From positions 14,233 to 78,232 of the forward strand of contig JBCDDF010000011.1 in NCBI GenBank assembly GCA_039180525.1: a stretch of DNA of 64,000 nt, in the 5' to 3' direction. Numbering within the stretch: position 1 is the first letter of the stretch; each line of letters starts with the position of its first letter. A program made the translations under genes and the position numbers. The notes under the pieces were generated by a model. It saw only the letters and a program-made list of their open reading frames with translations, was not told the DNA's origin and did no database searches. This document shows positions 44,334 through 52,614 of this stretch, piece after piece. Origin of the DNA: Halovulum sp039180525 (GTDB lineage Bacteria > Pseudomonadota > Alphaproteobacteria > Rhodobacterales > Rhodobacteraceae).

Positions 44334-45110
44334 ATGACAGACAAGACTTCCTCTCCCCGAACCCGGGCGCTGCCCGATCATCCGGCGGTGTTCCGGTTTC
44401 TGTCGGGCCACAGCCATGCGGGCGGTCCGCCGCAGCGGGATACGCCGCCGATCGTGTTCCTACATATCCCCAAGACCGCCGGCAGCTATCTGATCGATCT
44501 GATCGTGCACAATCTGCAGATCGCCGATCGGCCCGATCTGTTCTATGCCCCGCATTGGATGTCTGCCGCGCGCACGGCGGAACTTTTTGGCCCCGACCGC
44601 CGGCTGGCGCTGATCCTGCGCGATCCGGTCGACCGGTTCGTGTCCGCCTTTCAGTCGCGGCACCGGCAGGGCGCGCCGGCCTATGACACGCCCTGGACCG
44701 ATCACGAGGCGCGGGTGTTTCGCGACTATCCCGATCTTGACGCGCTGATCGACGCGCTGGGCAGCCTCTGGCCCAAGCGGCGCCGCGCCGCGGTGGCGGC
44801 GGTCGCGGGCATGACGCTGGTACCGCGGGACTACACCCATGCCTTCGGATCGTTGACCGGGGCACAGACCAGCCTGGAGGCGCTGTCGCTTTGCCTGCCG
44901 ATGGCGCGGCTGGACCGGGATCTGGGCCTGGCCATGACCGCCCTGGGTTTCGAGCGGTTCGAGATGGCGGAGCGACCGCTGCGCAACATGGCACCGACAC
45001 GCCCGACCCTGTCCCCCAGACGCCGGTCGATCCTGGAAAGGCATCTGGCCGAGGATATCGCGATCCACGACGTCCTGCACCAACACGCCACGCGGCTGCA
45101 CCCGGAATAG
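44334..45110 (+). CDS. sulfotransferase-family protein
   Basis: This 258-aa protein has the PAPS 5'-phosphosulfate loop in VFLHIPKTAGSYLIDLI and the 3'-phosphate motif in LILRDPVDRFVSAFQSR, which together mark sulfotransferase family 2-like proteins. The acceptor is unknown; in marine alphaproteobacteria such genes often modify surface polysaccharides. It is convergent with pheS. Confidence 0.82.
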   Translation: MTDKTSSPRTRALPDHPAVFRFLSGHSHAGGPPQRDTPPIVFLHIPKTAGSYLIDLIVHNLQIADRPDLFYAPHWMSAARTAELFGPDRRLALILRDPVDRFVSAFQSRHRQGAPAYDTPWTDHEARVFRDYPDLDALIDALGSLWPKRRRAAVAAVAGMTLVPRDYTHAFGSLTGAQTSLEALSLCLPMARLDRDLGLAMTALGFERFEMAERPLRNMAPTRPTLSPRRRSILERHLAEDIAIHDVLHQHATRLHPE

Positions 45111-45113
45111 GCC

Positions 45114-46184
45114 TCAGGCGAAGACCCGCGGCATGTCGAGCGCGGAAAACCCATAGTGGCGCAACCAGCGCAGATCGCTTTCGAAGAATGCGCGCAGATC
45201 CGGGATGCCGTATTTCAGCATCGCGATCCGGTCGATCCCCATGCCAAAGGCAAAGCCCTGCCACTCGGCCGGGTCGATCCCGCCGGCTTCCAAGACCTTT
45301 GGATGGACCATGCCGCTGCCCAGAATCTCCAGCCAGTCGTCGCCCTCGCCGATCTTCAACTGCCCGCCGGCCCAGGAGCAGCGGATATCGACCTCTGCCG
45401 AGGGTTCGGTGAACGGGAAATGCGACGCGCGGAAGCGCAATTCGACACCCTCCACCTCGAAAAAGGCGCGGCAGAACTCCTCCAGCGTCCATTTCAAGTT
45501 GGCCATGGATATATCGCGGTCGATGCACAGCCCTTCGACCTGGTGGAACATCGGCGTATGCGTCTGATCGTAATCCGCACGATAGACCCGGCCCGGGGCG
45601 ATGATCTTGCAGGGCGCGCCAGCCGCCTGCATATGGCGGATCTGGACCGGAGAGGTATGCGTGCGCAGCACATGCGGCGGGCGATTGTCGCCCGGCTCTC
45701 GGTGCATGTAGAACGTGTCGTGTTCCTGCCGAGCGGGGTGTTCGGGCGGGATGTTGAGCGCATCGAAGTTGTAGAAATCGGTTTCGATCTGCGGGCCCTC
45801 GGCGACCGAATAGCCCAGGTCGGCCATGATCGCGATGACCTCTTCGGTGACCTGACTGACCGGGTGCAGGCTGCCTTCGCCGCGCGGCCGCGCGGGCAGC
45901 GTCACATCCACCCACTCCGCCGCCAGCCGCGCGTCCAGCGCCGCGTCGGCCAGGGCCGCCTGGCGCGCGCCCACCGCCTCGGTCAAGGCGGTCTTCAGAG
46001 CGTTCAGCGCGGGCCCCGCGACCTGACGTTCCTCCGCACTCATCTGGCCAAGGCCGCGCATCTTCAGCGACACTTCACCCTTCTTGCCCAGCGCCGCGAC
46101 GCGCACCGCGTCCAGCGCCGCCGTGTCATCGGCGGCGGCGATCTGTTCCAGATACTTGACCTTCAGCGGTTCGAGATCGTCCAT
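45114..46184 (-). CDS. pheS: phenylalanyl-tRNA synthetase alpha subunit
   Basis: This 356-aa protein has an N-terminal coiled coil (1-85), then class II motif 2 in THTPMFHQVEGLCIDRD and motif 3 in GFAFGMGIDRIAMLKYGI. It charges tRNA-Phe as an alpha2-beta2 enzyme. The ATG at 46184 has GGAGGA upstream. pheT is not next to it: the downstream gene is a convergent sulfotransferase, so pheT must lie elsewhere. Confidence 0.96.
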   Translation of the reverse strand: MDDLEPLKVKYLEQIAAADDTAALDAVRVAALGKKGEVSLKMRGLGQMSAEERQVAGPALNALKTALTEAVGARQAALADAALDARLAAEWVDVTLPARPRGEGSLHPVSQVTEEVIAIMADLGYSVAEGPQIETDFYNFDALNIPPEHPARQEHDTFYMHREPGDNRPPHVLRTHTSPVQIRHMQAAGAPCKIIAPGRVYRADYDQTHTPMFHQVEGLCIDRDISMANLKWTLEEFCRAFFEVEGVELRFRASHFPFTEPSAEVDIRCSWAGGQLKIGEGDDWLEILGSGMVHPKVLEAGGIDPAEWQGFAFGMGIDRIAMLKYGIPDLRAFFESDLRWLRHYGFSALDMPRVFA

Positions 46185-46340
46185 CGCAGCAATCCTCCGG
46201 CGCCGACGCCTACGCAGGCGGCGGCGCAATTGCAAGCGCGCCGGGCGCGCAAGCTTCAAGGGCCGAACCGGGTCGGTCTGCGGGGCGTGAGAGATGCGCA
46301 GCGACCTCCGGCGGGGACATCGCGGGGCTCGCGCGGAGTT

Positions 46341-46847
46341 TCAGCGCACGATCAGGCGATCCTGCACGCGCAGGCGATTGACAATCCACAACAGATCCGC
46401 GCGCGCCAGGCCGATGCAACCCTCCGTCGGGCAGCCCGGCCGGCGCCAGGTATGGACGAAGATCGCCGACCCGCGGCCTTTTTCGGCTGAGGGCCAGTTC
46501 CAATCGGTCAGCAGGATGACATCGTAAAGCGGATCGGCCCGCCGCAGTTTCTCATGGCCATAGGCATGCCCGGCCGCATGAGGCAGATAGCCGTTATAGT
46601 CCGGGTCCGCCGGATCGTCAGACCACAGATCGAAGGGCCCGATGGGCAGCGCCCAGCCCGGCAGCGCCCCGCGCGACACCCGGTCGGGGCGGTAGAGCAG
46701 GCCGATGAACCGGTGCGTGCCCCGCGGGGTGGCGCCATCGCCCTCGGATTTGGCGTCCGTCACGCCGCTCCGGCCCAGGGTGCAGGGAAAGCGGCGGCCG
46801 CGAAACCGCGCGCCGCCGCGGTCCGCGACCAGATCGGTGGCGCTCAC
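46341..46847 (-). CDS. L,D-transpeptidase (YkuD) family protein, no signal peptide
   Basis: This 168-aa protein has the YkuD catalytic motif in IFVHTWRRPGCPTEGCIGLARADL, with His and Cys (H-x-n-GCI). TPRGTHRFIGLLYRPDR is also typical. Most YkuD enzymes cross-link peptidoglycan in the periplasm, but I see no signal peptide here; this short cytosolic-looking subtype is common and of unknown role. The GTG start overlaps the ribA stop (GTGA). Confidence 0.85.
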   Translation of the reverse strand: MSATDLVADRGGARFRGRRFPCTLGRSGVTDAKSEGDGATPRGTHRFIGLLYRPDRVSRGALPGWALPIGPFDLWSDDPADPDYNGYLPHAAGHAYGHEKLRRADPLYDVILLTDWNWPSAEKGRGSAIFVHTWRRPGCPTEGCIGLARADLLWIVNRLRVQDRLIVR

Positions 46848-47923
46848 AGCAAATGGCCGGATTTCGCCGCCTTGACGTCCAGGTAATGCGCGTTCTCGGC
46901 CGTGCGGCCGACGCGCAGCGGCACGCGATCCTCGACCGCGACGCCATTGGCGCGCATCCGCTCCAGCTTGGCGGGATTGTTGGTCATCAGCCGGATGCGG
47001 CGCACGCCCATCGCCTTGAGCATCTCCGCCCCGATGCGGAAATCGCGCTCGTCATCCTCGAACCCCAGCCGGTGATTGGCCTCGACCGTGTCGAACCCCT
47101 GATCCTGCAGCGCATAGGCACGCATCTTGTTGGCCAGCCCGATGCCGCGCCCCTCCTGGTTCAGATACAGCAATATGCCGGCGCCCGCGTCGCCCATCTG
47201 CGCCAGTGCCGCCGCCAGTTGCGGCCCGCAATCGCATTTCAGCGACCCGATGACATCGCCGGTGAAACAGGCGGAATGCAGCCGAACAAGGATGGCGCTG
47301 TCGCGCGGCGGGGCGCCGACCTCCACCGCGTAGTGTTCCTCGCTGCCGTCGCGGGGGCGAAACACGCGCACCCGGCTGTGCGCGGAAACGGTCAGTGGCA
47401 CCCGCGCGGCCGAAACCTCTGCCACCGTCAACGGCGCGACCTCCAGATCCTTGTCGCCCAGCACCGTCAGGCCGTGCGCCTGTGCCACCGGGCCGATCTG
47501 GGCCAACGGCAGCACCAGCGCCGCGGGCAGCAGATGCGCGGACTTGACCAGCCGGATCGCGGCGCGATGCGCGGCCACGGACCCGCCGCGCCGGGCCTGG
47601 AACGGGCCCTTCATGGGATAGCTCAAATCATGCGCCGGGTCCGCCATGGCCGCCACCCAGGGCTCGCCCGCGTCCTCCGGCAGCGCGATCCGCGCCAGAT
47701 CGCCGTCATAGGCGCGGATGCGCAGCGTCTGCGCGCGCCAGCGGGTCAGCGCCATCTCAACCGGGCCCAGATCCCGCAGCGCCGCAAGCCGCTCGGCAGC
47801 CACGCTTTCCGCCGCCGCGACCAGCGCCGGACCCTCGGCCAGCGCCAGCGCCACCGCCGCGCCCATGCGCAGATCGCTGCGCGCCCGGGCCAGCCGCTCC
47901 GCGCTGCCGATGGTCAGAGTCAT
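46844..47923 (-). CDS. ribA: GTP cyclohydrolase II with N-terminal accessory domain
   Basis: This 359-aa protein has a C-terminal GCH2 domain (about 180-355) carrying the zinc site C-x10-C-x-C in CFTGDVIGSLKCDCG, the catalytic Tyr/Arg region LLYLNQEGRGIGLANKMRAY and the GTP pocket. It opens GTP to the first riboflavin intermediate. The N-terminal 170 residues (RMGAAVALALAEGPALVAAAES) resemble a DHBP-synthase-like or otherwise degenerate domain without the normal acidic active site. It may serve flavin or a related pathway such as the 13.5-17.5 kb cluster. Confidence 0.88.
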   Translation of the reverse strand: MTLTIGSAERLARARSDLRMGAAVALALAEGPALVAAAESVAAERLAALRDLGPVEMALTRWRAQTLRIRAYDGDLARIALPEDAGEPWVAAMADPAHDLSYPMKGPFQARRGGSVAAHRAAIRLVKSAHLLPAALVLPLAQIGPVAQAHGLTVLGDKDLEVAPLTVAEVSAARVPLTVSAHSRVRVFRPRDGSEEHYAVEVGAPPRDSAILVRLHSACFTGDVIGSLKCDCGPQLAAALAQMGDAGAGILLYLNQEGRGIGLANKMRAYALQDQGFDTVEANHRLGFEDDERDFRIGAEMLKAMGVRRIRLMTNNPAKLERMRANGVAVEDRVPLRVGRTAENAHYLDVKAAKSGHLL

Positions 47924-48107
47924 ACGTTACCGCCGCTCGCGCCGGCGTGATCGCAACCGTAAAAGCATTTCAAGCCGCTCTCCCCCATCTGCGCAAATTG
48001 AAACAAAGCCGATGCGCCACACACGGCTGCGTGAGTCGCGTTCCCTGCCGCTTGCCGGTCCCCACCTAAACCCGCAAGCATGAGCGAGTACATAGAGGAT
48101 GCGCCCG

Positions 48108-48794
48108 ATGAGCAACGTGAAAAAGATCCTGATGGTCGATGACGACGAGGACCTGCGCGAAGCCCTGGCCGATCAACTGGTGCTGACGGAAGAATTCGAC
48201 GTCTTCGAAGCCGGCGACGGTGCCCATGGTTTGGAAAAGACCAAAGAGGCGCTGTACGATCTGGTCATCCTCGATGTCGGCCTGCCCGATATGGATGGGC
48301 GCGAATTGTGCCGTCTGATGCGCAAACAGGGCGTCAAATGTCCGATCATCATGCTGACCGGCCATAACACCGATGCCGACACGATCCTGGGCCTGGATGC
48401 CGGCGCCAACGACTATGTGTCCAAGCCGTTCAAGTTTCCGGTGCTGTTGGCGCGTATCCGCGCACAGCTGCGCCAGCACGAACAATCCGAAGACGCGGTC
48501 TTCAACATCGGCCCCTACACGTTCAAGCCGGCGGCCAAGATGCTGGTCGACGAGGCGGAGAAAAAGATCCGCCTGACCGAGAAAGAGACCAATATCCTGA
48601 AGTTCCTTTACCGCGCCGAATCCGGCGTCGTGGCCCGCGACACGCTCTTGCACGAGGTCTGGGGCTACAATGCCGGCGTGACCACCCACACGCTGGAGAC
48701 GCATATCTACCGCCTGCGCCAAAAGATCGAGCCCGATCCCTCGAACGCGCGCATCCTGGTCACCGAATCCGGCGGCTACCGCCTGGCCGGCTAA
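48108..48794 (+). CDS. OmpR/PhoB-type response regulator
   Basis: This 228-aa protein has a receiver domain with VDDDED, phosphoacceptor D56 (LVILDVGLPDMDG), Thr/Ser in MLTGHN and Lys in VSKPFKF; then a winged-helix domain (about 130-226) with LTEKETNILKFLY and VTTHTLETHIYRLRQKIE. A histidine kinase gene is not adjacent, so it may be an orphan or serve a distant kinase. The ATG at 48108 is favoured over one at 48099. Confidence 0.93.
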   Translation: MSNVKKILMVDDDEDLREALADQLVLTEEFDVFEAGDGAHGLEKTKEALYDLVILDVGLPDMDGRELCRLMRKQGVKCPIIMLTGHNTDADTILGLDAGANDYVSKPFKFPVLLARIRAQLRQHEQSEDAVFNIGPYTFKPAAKMLVDEAEKKIRLTEKETNILKFLYRAESGVVARDTLLHEVWGYNAGVTTHTLETHIYRLRQKIEPDPSNARILVTESGGYRLAG

Positions 48795-48845
48795 GATCCC
48801 CGCCGCGCCGGGGGTCTGGCGCGGACATCCCTCCCTGTTGGACTT

Positions 48846-48874
48846 GGCCCGGGCTTGCCCCGGGCCTTTTTTTT
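48846..48874 (+). terminator. rho-independent terminator of the response-regulator gene
   Basis: GGCCCGGG (48846-48853) pairs with CCCGGGCC (48859-48866) around CTTGC, followed by eight T residues (48867-48874). It is 52 bp past the response-regulator stop. Confidence 0.93.
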
Positions 48875-48968
48875 GCGCCCGGGCGCCCATCGCGGCGGTG
48901 CGTGCCGCGGGGCTTGACCTGTGCCGCGCCGGGGCCGATGACAGGGTGTCTGCGACCCCGAGGGATTC

Positions 48969-49664
48969 ATGAAAAAGATCTATGACAACGCGGCAGCGGC
49001 GCTGGACGGGCTGCTGCACGATGGCATGTTCATCGCCGCCGGCGGCTTTGGCCTATGCGGCATCCCGGAGCTTCTGATCGCCGCCATCCGCGATGCCGGC
49101 ACCAAGGATCTGACCGTGGCGTCGAACAATGCCGGGGTCGATGATTTCGGGCTGGGCGTGCTGTTGCAGACGCGACAGGTGAAGAAGATGATCTCGTCCT
49201 ATGTCGGCGAGAACGATCTGTTCATGCAGCAATACCTGTCCGGCGAGTTGGAGTTGGAGTTCAACCCCCAGGGCACGCTGGCGGAACGCATGCGCGCCGG
49301 CGGTTGCGGCATTCCAGGCTTCTACACCAAGACCGGCGTGGGCACCGTCATCGCCGAGGGTAAGGAGCACAAGGATTTCGATGGCGAGACCTATATCCTG
49401 GAACGTGGCATCTTCGCCGATCTGTCCATCGTGAAAGCCTGGAAGGCGGATGAGACCGGCAATCTGGTGTTCCGCAAGACGGCGCGCAACTTCAACCCGC
49501 CGGCGGCGATGTGCGGGCGGACCTGCGTGGTGGAGGTCGAGGAGATTGTGCCCACCGGCAGCCTGGATCCGGACACGATCCATCTGCCCGGCATCTATGT
49601 GAACCGGCTGATCCAGGGCGAACACGAAAAGCGCATCGAACAGCGCACCATCCGCGCGGCGTAA
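48969..49664 (+). CDS. scoA: 3-oxoacid CoA-transferase subunit A
   Basis: This 231-aa protein has the SugarP_isomerase-like CoA-transferase fold: GGFGLCGIPELLIAAI, NNAGVDDFGLGVLL, PQGTLAERMRAGG and GIPGFYTKTGVGT. It forms a heterodimer with the next gene's product and activates acetoacetate or another 3-oxoacid with succinyl-CoA. Its stop is 12 bp before scoB. Confidence 0.95.
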   Translation: MKKIYDNAAAALDGLLHDGMFIAAGGFGLCGIPELLIAAIRDAGTKDLTVASNNAGVDDFGLGVLLQTRQVKKMISSYVGENDLFMQQYLSGELELEFNPQGTLAERMRAGGCGIPGFYTKTGVGTVIAEGKEHKDFDGETYILERGIFADLSIVKAWKADETGNLVFRKTARNFNPPAAMCGRTCVVEVEEIVPTGSLDPDTIHLPGIYVNRLIQGEHEKRIEQRTIRAA

Positions 49665-49676
49665 GGGGGACAGATC

Positions 49677-50306
49677 ATGCCTTGGGATCGCAATCAGATG
49701 GCCGCGCGCGCGGCCGCCGAATTGGAAGACGGGATGTATGTCAACCTCGGCATCGGCATCCCGACCCTGGTGTCGAACCACATCCCCGACGGGATCGAGG
49801 TCACGCTTCAGTCGGAAAACGGCATGCTAGGCATGGGCCCGTTCCCGACCGAGGATGAGGTCGATGCCGATCTGATCAATGCCGGCAAGCAGACCATCAC
49901 CGAACTGCCGCAGACCGCCTATTTCGACAGCGCGACCTCGTTCGGGATGATCCGCGGCGGCAAGATCGCCATGGCGATCCTGGGCGCGATGGAGGTGGCC
50001 GAAAACGGCGATCTGGCCAATTGGATGATCCCGGGCAAGCTGGTCAAGGGCATGGGCGGGGCGATGGATCTGGTCGCCGGCGTGGGCCGGGTGATCGTGA
50101 TCATGGACCACACCAACAAAAAGGGCGAAAGCAAGCTTCTGAAAGCCTGCACGCTGCCGCTGACCGGTCAGGCCGTGGTCGACCGGATCATCACCAATTT
50201 GGGCGTGTTCGATGTCGTCGACGGCGGTTTGAAGATCGTCGAAACCGCCCCGGAGGTCGATGCCGACCAGATCCGCGCCGCGACCGAGGCCACGCTGGTC
50301 GCATGA
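49677..50306 (+). CDS. scoB: 3-oxoacid CoA-transferase subunit B
   Basis: This 209-aa protein carries the catalytic Glu (about E47) in SENGMLGMGPFP, plus VNLGIGIPTLVSN and GGKIAMAILGAMEVAENGD. It completes the CoA-transferase. Its 3' end overlaps the ATG of a broken acetyltransferase gene. Confidence 0.95.
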   Translation: MPWDRNQMAARAAAELEDGMYVNLGIGIPTLVSNHIPDGIEVTLQSENGMLGMGPFPTEDEVDADLINAGKQTITELPQTAYFDSATSFGMIRGGKIAMAILGAMEVAENGDLANWMIPGKLVKGMGGAMDLVAGVGRVIVIMDHTNKKGESKLLKACTLPLTGQAVVDRIITNLGVFDVVDGGLKIVETAPEVDADQIRAATEATLVA

Positions 50307-50598
50307 GCGGCTTTCGGATCGCGCGAGAGATCACCGGCTCCAAGGGCCGTTATGCGCTGACCCACGCCGACGGCACAGGAGAGTTGACCTATTCCATACT
50401 GTCGCCGCGGACGGTGATCGCTGATCACACGGTGGTCGACGAGAGCCTGCGCGGCACCGGCGCGGCGCGGCGCGGGCGCTGGTCGCGCGTCTGGTCAGCG
50501 ATGCGCGGGACGAAAGCTTCAAGATCATCCCGCTCTGCCCCTTCGTGAACGCCCAAAGGGCGCGCAATCCGGTTTGGGCGGACGCGTTCCAAGTCTAG
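50303..50598 (+). pseudogene. GNAT-family acetyltransferase, frameshifted at a GGCGC repeat
   Basis: The frame from the ATG at 50303 (MSGFRIAREITGSKGRYAL, ending VVDESLRGTG) runs into GGCGC repeated three times at 50459-50473, after which it becomes nonsense. A frame offset by 2 continues with ALVARLVSDARDESFKIIPL and ends at TAG 50596-50598, exactly the second half of small Acetyltransf_CG proteins. Two repeat copies instead of three would restore a 96-aa protein. This is a real frameshift, a slippage-controlled gene or a sequencing error. Confidence 0.8.
50459..50473. repeat. three tandem GGCGC units at the frameshift site
   Basis: Three perfect copies of a 5-bp unit within the acetyltransferase coding region. 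Loss of one copy would restore the frame, so the repeat could be a phase-variation or slippage site. Confidence 0.75.
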
Positions 50599-50675
50599 GA
50601 CAGTACCGGGAACCAATCCGTCGAAACCAGCGATGCGCCGCCTCGGAACCTTTGCCGCAGGTGTTCGTTCTGTAC

Positions 50676-50707
50676 CCCGAGGTGAAAGTCTGACTATAAT
50701 ACTCGGG
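50676..50707 (+). promoter_or_regulatory. probable promoter and inverted repeat of the uptake operon
   Basis: A perfect -10 hexamer TATAAT lies at 50695-50700, 37 bp before the ATPase start. It is flanked by CCCGAG (50676-50681) and CTCGGG (50702-50707), and AGTCTGACT (50687-50695) abuts it. No clear -35 is present at normal spacing, which suggests an activator- or repressor-controlled promoter. A Fur, RirA or Irr site was not recognised. Confidence 0.55.
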
Positions 50708-50737
50708 CTTTGCCATCTTGGCAGGACGGGGGGCTGA

Positions 50738-51595
50738 ATGCAGACCGAATACGAGACCGCTGACGCACCACAGGTGCCCGGCGGTCATCCCGCTCGGCTG
50801 AGCGCGCGCGGCATTACGTTGGGCTATGGCGCGGAGCCTATCATCTGCGATCTCTCGCTCGACATCCCCACTGCCGAGCTTACCGCCATAGTCGGCCCCA
50901 ATGGCTGCGGCAAGTCGACTTTGCTGAAGGCCTTTGCGCGGGTGCTGCCCGTCTCGGGTGGCGGCGTGATCGAATTGGATGGCCGTCCGGTGCACGAAAC
51001 GCCCACCCGTGAGGTCGCCAAGAAACTGGCGCTGCTGCCGCAAGGCCCGATCGCGCCCGAGGGGCTGACGGTCAGGGAACTAGTGTCCCAGGGCCGCTTC
51101 CCGTACCAGTCGCTGGTGCGGCAATGGTCGCGCGAGGATGCCCGCGCGGTGACCGAGGCAATGGCCGCGGCCAATGTCACCGACCTGGCCGACCGCCGCG
51201 TGTCGGAACTTTCGGGCGGGCAGCGGCAGCGCTGCTGGATCGCCATGGTGCTGGCGCAGGAAACCGACCTTCTGCTGCTGGACGAGCCCACCACGTTCCT
51301 GGATCTCAAGGTTCAGGTGGAACTGATGACGCTCCTGCGCGACGTGGCGCATGACCAGGGCCGTACGCTGGTCGTTGTGATGCACGAACTGAACGTCGCC
51401 GCGGCCTTTGCCGACAGCTTGGTGATGATGCGCGACGGCAGCATAACGGCGCAGGGCCCGGTGGACCACGTGTTCACCGCCGAGAACCTGGACCAGGTCT
51501 TCGGCCTGGATGCCGCGGTGCTGAACGATCCCGAAAGCGGCCGGCCGGTCTGCGTGCCGCGCGTGAGCCTGCGCCCGGACATCGCCGCGCAATGA
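50738..51595 (+). CDS. FecE/FepC-type ABC transporter ATPase
   Basis: This 285-aa protein has Walker A GPNGCGKST, the Q-loop LLPQGP, signature LSGGQRQRC, Walker B LLLLDEPTTFLD and switch His in VVMHELN. The SRGITLGYGAEPII-like start and the FLDLKVQVELM region are typical of iron-siderophore/cobalamin/haem importers. It is first in the operon and its stop overlaps the permease start by ATGA. It powers the two FecCD-type permeases. Confidence 0.93.
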   Translation: MQTEYETADAPQVPGGHPARLSARGITLGYGAEPIICDLSLDIPTAELTAIVGPNGCGKSTLLKAFARVLPVSGGGVIELDGRPVHETPTREVAKKLALLPQGPIAPEGLTVRELVSQGRFPYQSLVRQWSREDARAVTEAMAAANVTDLADRRVSELSGGQRQRCWIAMVLAQETDLLLLDEPTTFLDLKVQVELMTLLRDVAHDQGRTLVVVMHELNVAAAFADSLVMMRDGSITAQGPVDHVFTAENLDQVFGLDAAVLNDPESGRPVCVPRVSLRPDIAAQ

Positions 51596-52614
51596 CCACG
51601 GCACCAGCCTCTGCACCCTCCCCCGCCTTCACCCTGGCCCGCGGCGGCGGCGCGGTGATCGCGCTGGGCACTTTGGCACTGGCCTTTGCCTGGCATATCG
51701 CCGTCGGCGCCAAGACGATCCCCCTGGGCGCCGTGTTCACCGCGCTGTTCCGTTATGACCCGCAGGTCTTCGACCATGTGGTGATCCGCGATCTGCGCCT
51801 GCCACGGGCGATTTTCGGCGTTCTGGTCGGCGCGGCGCTATCGACCGCAGGTGCTTTGATGCAGGGGGTGACGCGCAACCCGCTGGCCGAACCGGGCCTG
51901 TTGGGCTTGTTGTCGGGTGCCTCCTTCGCGGTGGTAATGGCGGTTGGGGTGTTCGATCTGGCCGCCCCCGCCTGGCTGCCGCTGATCGCGGCGGTCGGGG
52001 CGCTGGGCGCGGCCTCGGTGGTTTGGCTGATCGCGATCTCCGCCCCCGGCGGCGCGACGCCGTTGACGCTGATCCTGTCGGGCGCGGCGGTCACGGCGTT
52101 TCTGGCCGCGCTGATCTCGATAGCCAACCTGATCGACGAGGACAGCTTTGAGAGCCTGCGCGTCTGGCTGACCGGCACCCTGGCCGGGCGGCCTGTCGAG
52201 GTGATGCTGTGGACGCTGCCCTGGCTGGCCGCCGGGCTGATCCTCAGCTTGACCGTCGCGCGCCAGGTCACCGCGCTGGCCATGGGTGACGAGACCGCGA
52301 CCGGGCTGGGCGTCGACGTCACCCGGCTGAAGACGCTGGTGCTGATCGCGGTCGTGGCACTGACCGCGTCGGCCGTGTCCATCGCCGGGCCGATGGGGTT
52401 CGTCGGGCTGGTGGTGCCCCATGTGGTGCGGCTGATCGCCGGTTATGACTACCGGGTGATCGTGCCGCTTTCGGCGATCCTGGGCGCGACCTTCCTGCTG
52501 CTCGCCGACATCGCCGCACGGCTGGTGCTGGCACCGGTCGAGGTCTCCACCGGCATCGTCACGGCCCTTTTGGGCGCGCCGTTCTTCGTCTGGCTGATCA
52601 GGGCGCGGCTATGA
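51592..52614 (+). CDS. FecCD-type ABC transporter permease
   Basis: This 340-aa protein has about 9-10 TM helices. Family motifs: LRLPRAIFGVLVGAALSTAG, QGVTRNPLAEPGLLGL and the ATPase-coupling GPMGFVGLVVPHVVRLIAG. It belongs to the BtuC/FecCD/FhuB type II importers for siderophores, cobalamin or haem. It overlaps the ATPase and the next permease by 4 bp each. Confidence 0.94.
   Translation: MTTAPASAPSPAFTLARGGGAVIALGTLALAFAWHIAVGAKTIPLGAVFTALFRYDPQVFDHVVIRDLRLPRAIFGVLVGAALSTAGALMQGVTRNPLAEPGLLGLLSGASFAVVMAVGVFDLAAPAWLPLIAAVGALGAASVVWLIAISAPGGATPLTLILSGAAVTAFLAALISIANLIDEDSFESLRVWLTGTLAGRPVEVMLWTLPWLAAGLILSLTVARQVTALAMGDETATGLGVDVTRLKTLVLIAVVALTASAVSIAGPMGFVGLVVPHVVRLIAGYDYRVIVPLSAILGATFLLLADIAARLVLAPVEVSTGIVTALLGAPFFVWLIRARL

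Noticed and set aside
48080..48142. Short ATG frame overlapping the response-regulator start
   Set aside because: Only 20 codons, with no conservation evidence; the response regulator starts at 48108.
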